From assembly GCF_007992715.1 (NCBI RefSeq), contig NZ_BKAU01000005.1, positions 496,001 to 560,000 on the forward strand: a DNA stretch of 64,000 nt, written 5' to 3'. Source of the stretch: Chitinophaga cymbidii. Lineage in GTDB: Bacteria > Bacteroidota > Bacteroidia > Chitinophagales > Chitinophagaceae. Position numbers and translations under genes: made by a program. The notes under the pieces are model-generated. The model was not told the DNA's origin, searched no databases, and was given only the letters and a program-made list of their open reading frames with translations. How positions within the stretch are numbered: the first letter of the stretch is position 1; each line of letters begins with the position of its first letter. Below, piece by piece: positions 61,552-64,000 of the stretch.

Positions 61552-62457
61552 ATGAAAAATACGGTAATACTACTCGCCGGCCCCACCGCCTCCGGCAAAA
61601 CAGCCCTGGCGATCCGGCTGGCCCGTCAGTTGAGAACGGAGATCATCTCCGCGGATTCCCGCCAGTGTTACCGCGAGCTGAGCATCGGCACCGCCAAGCC
61701 TTCTCCCGGAGAGCTGGCCACTGTTCCGCACCACTTCATCAATTCACACTCCATCAGCGAAGAAGTCAATGCCGCCACTTATGAACAGCTGGCGCTGCAA
61801 TATGCCCGTGATATATTTACCCGCCACCCCGTAGCCATTGTCACCGGCGGCACCGGCCTGTATATAAAAGCTTTCCTGGAAGGGCTGGACCAGATTCCTC
61901 CCGTTCCGCCTGACATCCGGGCTTCCGTCCGTTCCGCGTACGAGGCCAACGGCCTTCCCTGGCTGCAGGAAACACTACAGCACCGCGATCCTGCATTTTA
62001 CGCGACTGCGGAGATCATGAACCCGCAACGCCTCATGCGCGCTCTCGAAGTGTTGGAAGCCACCGGCCGCTCCATTGCTGATTTCCGCACCGGTACCTCA
62101 CAGCAACGTGATTTTAACATCATCCGCACCGCTATTCAATTACCGAAAGAGTTATTGCACGAGCGCATTCATCAGCGAGTAGACATGATGATGGCCGCCG
62201 GCCTGCCGGATGAAGTGCGCAGCGTGGCCGCTTTCCGGCATCACAACGCCTTACAGACGGTCGGTTACGCAGAAGTGTTCGAACATTTCGATGGAAAGCT
62301 GAGCCTGCCGGAAACCGTGGAAGCCATTAAAACGCACACCCGGCAGTATGCCAAGCGGCAGATGACCTGGTTCCGCCGGGATAAAGAAATACAGTGGTTT
62401 GATGCCAGGGAAGGAGATGCCTTGCTCAACTGGGTAGAGCGCCGGATCGAGTATTGA
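61552..62457 (+). CDS. miaA: tRNA dimethylallyltransferase
   Basis: MiaA attaches a dimethylallyl group to A37 of tRNAs that read codons starting with U. The 301-residue enzyme has the P-loop LAGPTASGKTALAI (about residues 8-21), the substrate motif ISADSRQCYRELSIGTAKPS (about 33-52), GGTGLYIKAFLEG (about 100-112), NPQRLMRALEVLEATG and the C-terminal LQTVGYAEVFEHFDGKLS and KTHTRQYAKRQMTWFRRD. All are well conserved. The gene is 13 bases after the pRiA4b ORF-3-family gene and converges with an HTH gene. Confidence 0.96.
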   Translation: MKNTVILLAGPTASGKTALAIRLARQLRTEIISADSRQCYRELSIGTAKPSPGELATVPHHFINSHSISEEVNAATYEQLALQYARDIFTRHPVAIVTGGTGLYIKAFLEGLDQIPPVPPDIRASVRSAYEANGLPWLQETLQHRDPAFYATAEIMNPQRLMRALEVLEATGRSIADFRTGTSQQRDFNIIRTAIQLPKELLHERIHQRVDMMMAAGLPDEVRSVAAFRHHNALQTVGYAEVFEHFDGKLSLPETVEAIKTHTRQYAKRQMTWFRRDKEIQWFDAREGDALLNWVERRIEY

Positions 62458-62460
62458 TCG

Positions 62461-62691
62461 TTATTTCATCAGTTTCTTATACGCTTTGTCATCCAGGTAT
62501 TCCAGGATATCACCCGGCTGGCATTCCAGGGCCGTGCATATCAGTTCCAGCGTACTGAACCGGACGGCTTTCGCTTTACCGCTCTTCAGGATACTCAGGT
62601 TCGATATGGTAATATCTATTTGCTCACTTAACTCGGTGAGCGACATCTTTCGCTTTGCCAGCATAACATCCAGGTTCACAACTATCGGCAT
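62461..62691 (-). CDS. Small helix-turn-helix transcriptional regulator (XRE/YozG-like)
   Basis: This 76-residue protein is a lone Cro/C1-type helix-turn-helix domain: VNLDVMLAKRKMSLTELSEQIDITISNLSILKSGKAKAVRFSTLELICTALECQPGDIL. Helix 2 and the recognition helix (EQIDITISNLSIL) are evident. It is probably a DNA-binding regulator. It follows the DUF2975 membrane-protein gene by 17 bases; this pairing is common and suggests that the membrane protein senses a signal and the regulator controls the pair. Confidence 0.88.
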   Translation of the reverse strand: MPIVVNLDVMLAKRKMSLTELSEQIDITISNLSILKSGKAKAVRFSTLELICTALECQPGDILEYLDDKAYKKLMK

Positions 62692-62708
62692 AAAAGTTAT
62701 TTGAATGG

Positions 62709-63644
62709 TTAAATCGTAAGGTCCTGCTCGTTCTGCAAAGACAAACCTCTTTTAAACGCCTTGGCAATAGCGAAAAAGATCACACTTGCTATCAACATGC
62801 TTTTATAATTTGCCAAAGTTGCTGCAATATTCAATTCCACATCTTCCGTAATCCAGTTATGAAATGCAAGCCGCAATACGCCCTGCATGAATATGGTCAC
62901 CAAAGGAACTGCCAGCAGGCATATGGAAATAAGATGCAGCTGCCGTACATGGCGTTTGGTAAAGACCTCGCCCTTTGATATGCGTATCAGCATCTTGACA
63001 GGGATGACAAAGAAAAGATAACCCATGGCAATGAGCAATATCACATGCAGTACGCCAAGCGGTATGTAGAAGATATCGTATACTTTCTTGCTGATAGGGA
63101 TCATCATGCTGCCTTCCCTGTTGAAAAAAAACGGTTCCCGCTTATCATATGCGAACCGGAATGGCACTTGCCGCTCTTCGTAATGTCCGTACCTTGTGCC
63201 TCCGTTTCCCTCACTATCCCACACCGGGTATTCCAGCCAGTATTTCCCGTCCTTTACGTTGAAAGCAACATCCGGTTTTAGCTTGTAGCCCGGTAATGTA
63301 AGATAGTGTTGTTTGGTGTTATCCTTCGGCAAACCGTCTTTGTTAGCCTGAAATCCTATAAACGGGGAAGAATAGGAAATACCGGCCCTGGTGCCCCCCT
63401 GGTTCAGCAGTTGCTGCTTTTGCCGCAGGTTTTCTCTTTTATTTTCCAGTATAGAAAATTCCCGGTAGGTCATCCTGCCCGTGTCCCGGGGGATGTATGT
63501 ATCCCGGACCGTATCCGTTATGACCGAGCTGGCGCTGCTAACATCGTTGATGGTTCGGGATTTGGGCACGAATATAATCGCGATAAAAGCGATTACCAGG
63601 AAGTAAAGTACATTGACGGCGGCGGGCCATACTTTGTTCAGCAT
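62709..63644 (-). CDS. DUF2975-type membrane protein
   Basis: From the ATG at 63644 the protein has 311 residues. It has an N-terminal membrane helix (about 7-24, NVLYFLVIAFIAIIFV), a periplasmic polar region of about 150 residues (VWDSEGNGGTRYGHYEERQVPF), then three more hydrophobic helices (about 200-220, 245-265 and 275-295). The C-terminal half (LIRISKGEVFTKRHVRQLHLISICLLAVPLV) is the DUF2975 pattern. The function of the family is unknown; its gene is regularly paired with a YozG-type HTH, as here. The frame could extend 35 codons upstream, but this would precede the membrane segment with an unusual leader. Confidence 0.8.
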   Translation of the reverse strand: MLNKVWPAAVNVLYFLVIAFIAIIFVPKSRTINDVSSASSVITDTVRDTYIPRDTGRMTYREFSILENKRENLRQKQQLLNQGGTRAGISYSSPFIGFQANKDGLPKDNTKQHYLTLPGYKLKPDVAFNVKDGKYWLEYPVWDSEGNGGTRYGHYEERQVPFRFAYDKREPFFFNREGSMMIPISKKVYDIFYIPLGVLHVILLIAMGYLFFVIPVKMLIRISKGEVFTKRHVRQLHLISICLLAVPLVTIFMQGVLRLAFHNWITEDVELNIAATLANYKSMLIASVIFFAIAKAFKRGLSLQNEQDLTI

Positions 63645-63707
63645 ATTTATGTTTTTGCTGCAAAATAGTAAATATTTATTGATAAACGATAAAAGAATAC
63701 TGTTTAA

Positions 63708-63741
63708 CAAAAAAATCCGCTTGCTGTAATAGCAAGCGGAT
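63708..63741 (-). terminator. Terminator of the outer-membrane protein gene
   Basis: ATCCGCTTGCT (63715-63725) and AGCAAGCGGAT (63731-63741) form an 11-bp perfect stem around a 5-base loop; on the minus strand a run of U follows (63708-63715 in reverse). It ends the transcript of the partial gene at 63766-64000. Confidence 0.9.
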
Positions 63742-63765
63742 CTTCTCATAATATCAATGTTCCTT

Positions 63766-64000
63766 TTAGAACTTGAACCCTACTGTCGCCACAATATTCC
63801 CGCCGGATGCATCTACCGTTGCCGGCAATACAGGGGTCGGGGATTCCTGGAGCTTGTAGGGGTAGTATTCGTCTTTCATCAGCGTGTGCACGTACGTGAG
63901 GTCCGCGAAGAATCCTCTGTTGCGGTATCCGAGGCCGCCGCTGATCTTTTTCATACTGGCGTCTACGTTACCATGCTGATAGGGATCGCCATAGTAGGCA
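63766..64000 (-). CDS. C-terminal part of an outer-membrane beta-barrel protein (partial, OmpP1/FadL-like)
   Basis: The frame is open to the right edge and ends at 63766. The last 77 complete codons alternate hydrophobic and polar residues as in barrel strands and end GGNIVATVGFKF, with the terminal phenylalanine typical of outer-membrane proteins. ISGGLGYRNRGFFADLTYVHTL resembles the end of Bacteroidota OmpP1/FadL (hemin-receptor-annotated) transporters. The N-terminus is outside the window, so the identification is tentative. Confidence 0.6.
   Translation of the reverse strand, partial: AYYGDPYQHGNVDASMKKISGGLGYRNRGFFADLTYVHTLMKDEYYPYKLQESPTPVLPATVDASGGNIVATVGFKF

Overview
The window looks like a chromosomal segment of a Bacteroidota bacterium, most likely a Chitinophaga-like member of the Chitinophagaceae. 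The evidence is three SusC/SusD outer-membrane uptake pairs, two ECF sigma/FecR signalling pairs that control STN-domain SusC receptors, a type IX secretion (T9SS) cargo adhesin with SprB repeats, TAnnTTTG-type -7 promoter elements, few Shine-Dalgarno sequences, and a microviridin-type graspetide operon. No rRNA, CRISPR array, insertion sequence or prophage was seen.

Layout. 1-1000: the end of a gene, tRNA-Leu(CAG), and a YefM/YoeB toxin-antitoxin pair lying between two near-identical terminator hairpins. 1000-3900: a lone sigma factor with a small membrane protein, a 510-base gene-free stretch, a dienelactone hydrolase-like lipoprotein and a methyltransferase. 3939-13731 (minus): PUL 1, in transcription order GH43-ricin lipoprotein, ECF sigma, FecR, SusC, SusD, TlpA-type thioredoxin. 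13880-19811 (minus): a compact operon of ABC ATPase, GldF/GldG-like fusion and two MutS-like ATPases that lack the mismatch-recognition domains. 19955-28128 (minus): PUL 2, ECF sigma, FecR, SusC, SusD and a zinc-metallohydrolase-like lipoprotein without its HExxH motif. 28270-35807: an uncharacterised gene and the 2146-residue SprB-repeat adhesin. 36094-46669: mixed metabolic and regulatory genes (MTHFR-like, DUF1801, Crp/Fnr, FAD reductase, PEP carboxylase, WaaP-like kinase, an orphan class II synthetase-like protein, AraC, SDR, DUF4197). 46975-51710 (plus): SusC/SusD pair 3, with no STN domain and no sigma/FecR.

52333-57509 (minus) is the most interesting part: a 60-residue precursor with a PFFAQFLE leader motif and a TQKYPSDGDEE core, two ATP-grasp ligases matching the MvdC/MdnB and MvdD/MdnC types, and then two formylglycine-type sulfatases only 19 bases downstream. 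This predicts a tricyclic microviridin-like protease inhibitor. 57681-62457 (plus) holds a glycosyltransferase and then a run of tRNA-maturation genes (tsaC, cca, a pRiA4b ORF-3 family gene, miaA). The window ends with a DUF2975/HTH pair and the C-terminus of an outer-membrane beta-barrel protein.

How it works together: the two sigma/FecR/SusC systems should sense their own substrate through the SusC STN domain and switch on uptake. The neighbouring GH43 enzyme and perhaps the sulfatases suggest glycans as food. The graspetide would be an exported small inhibitor. All functions come from reading the sequence; no database search was run.
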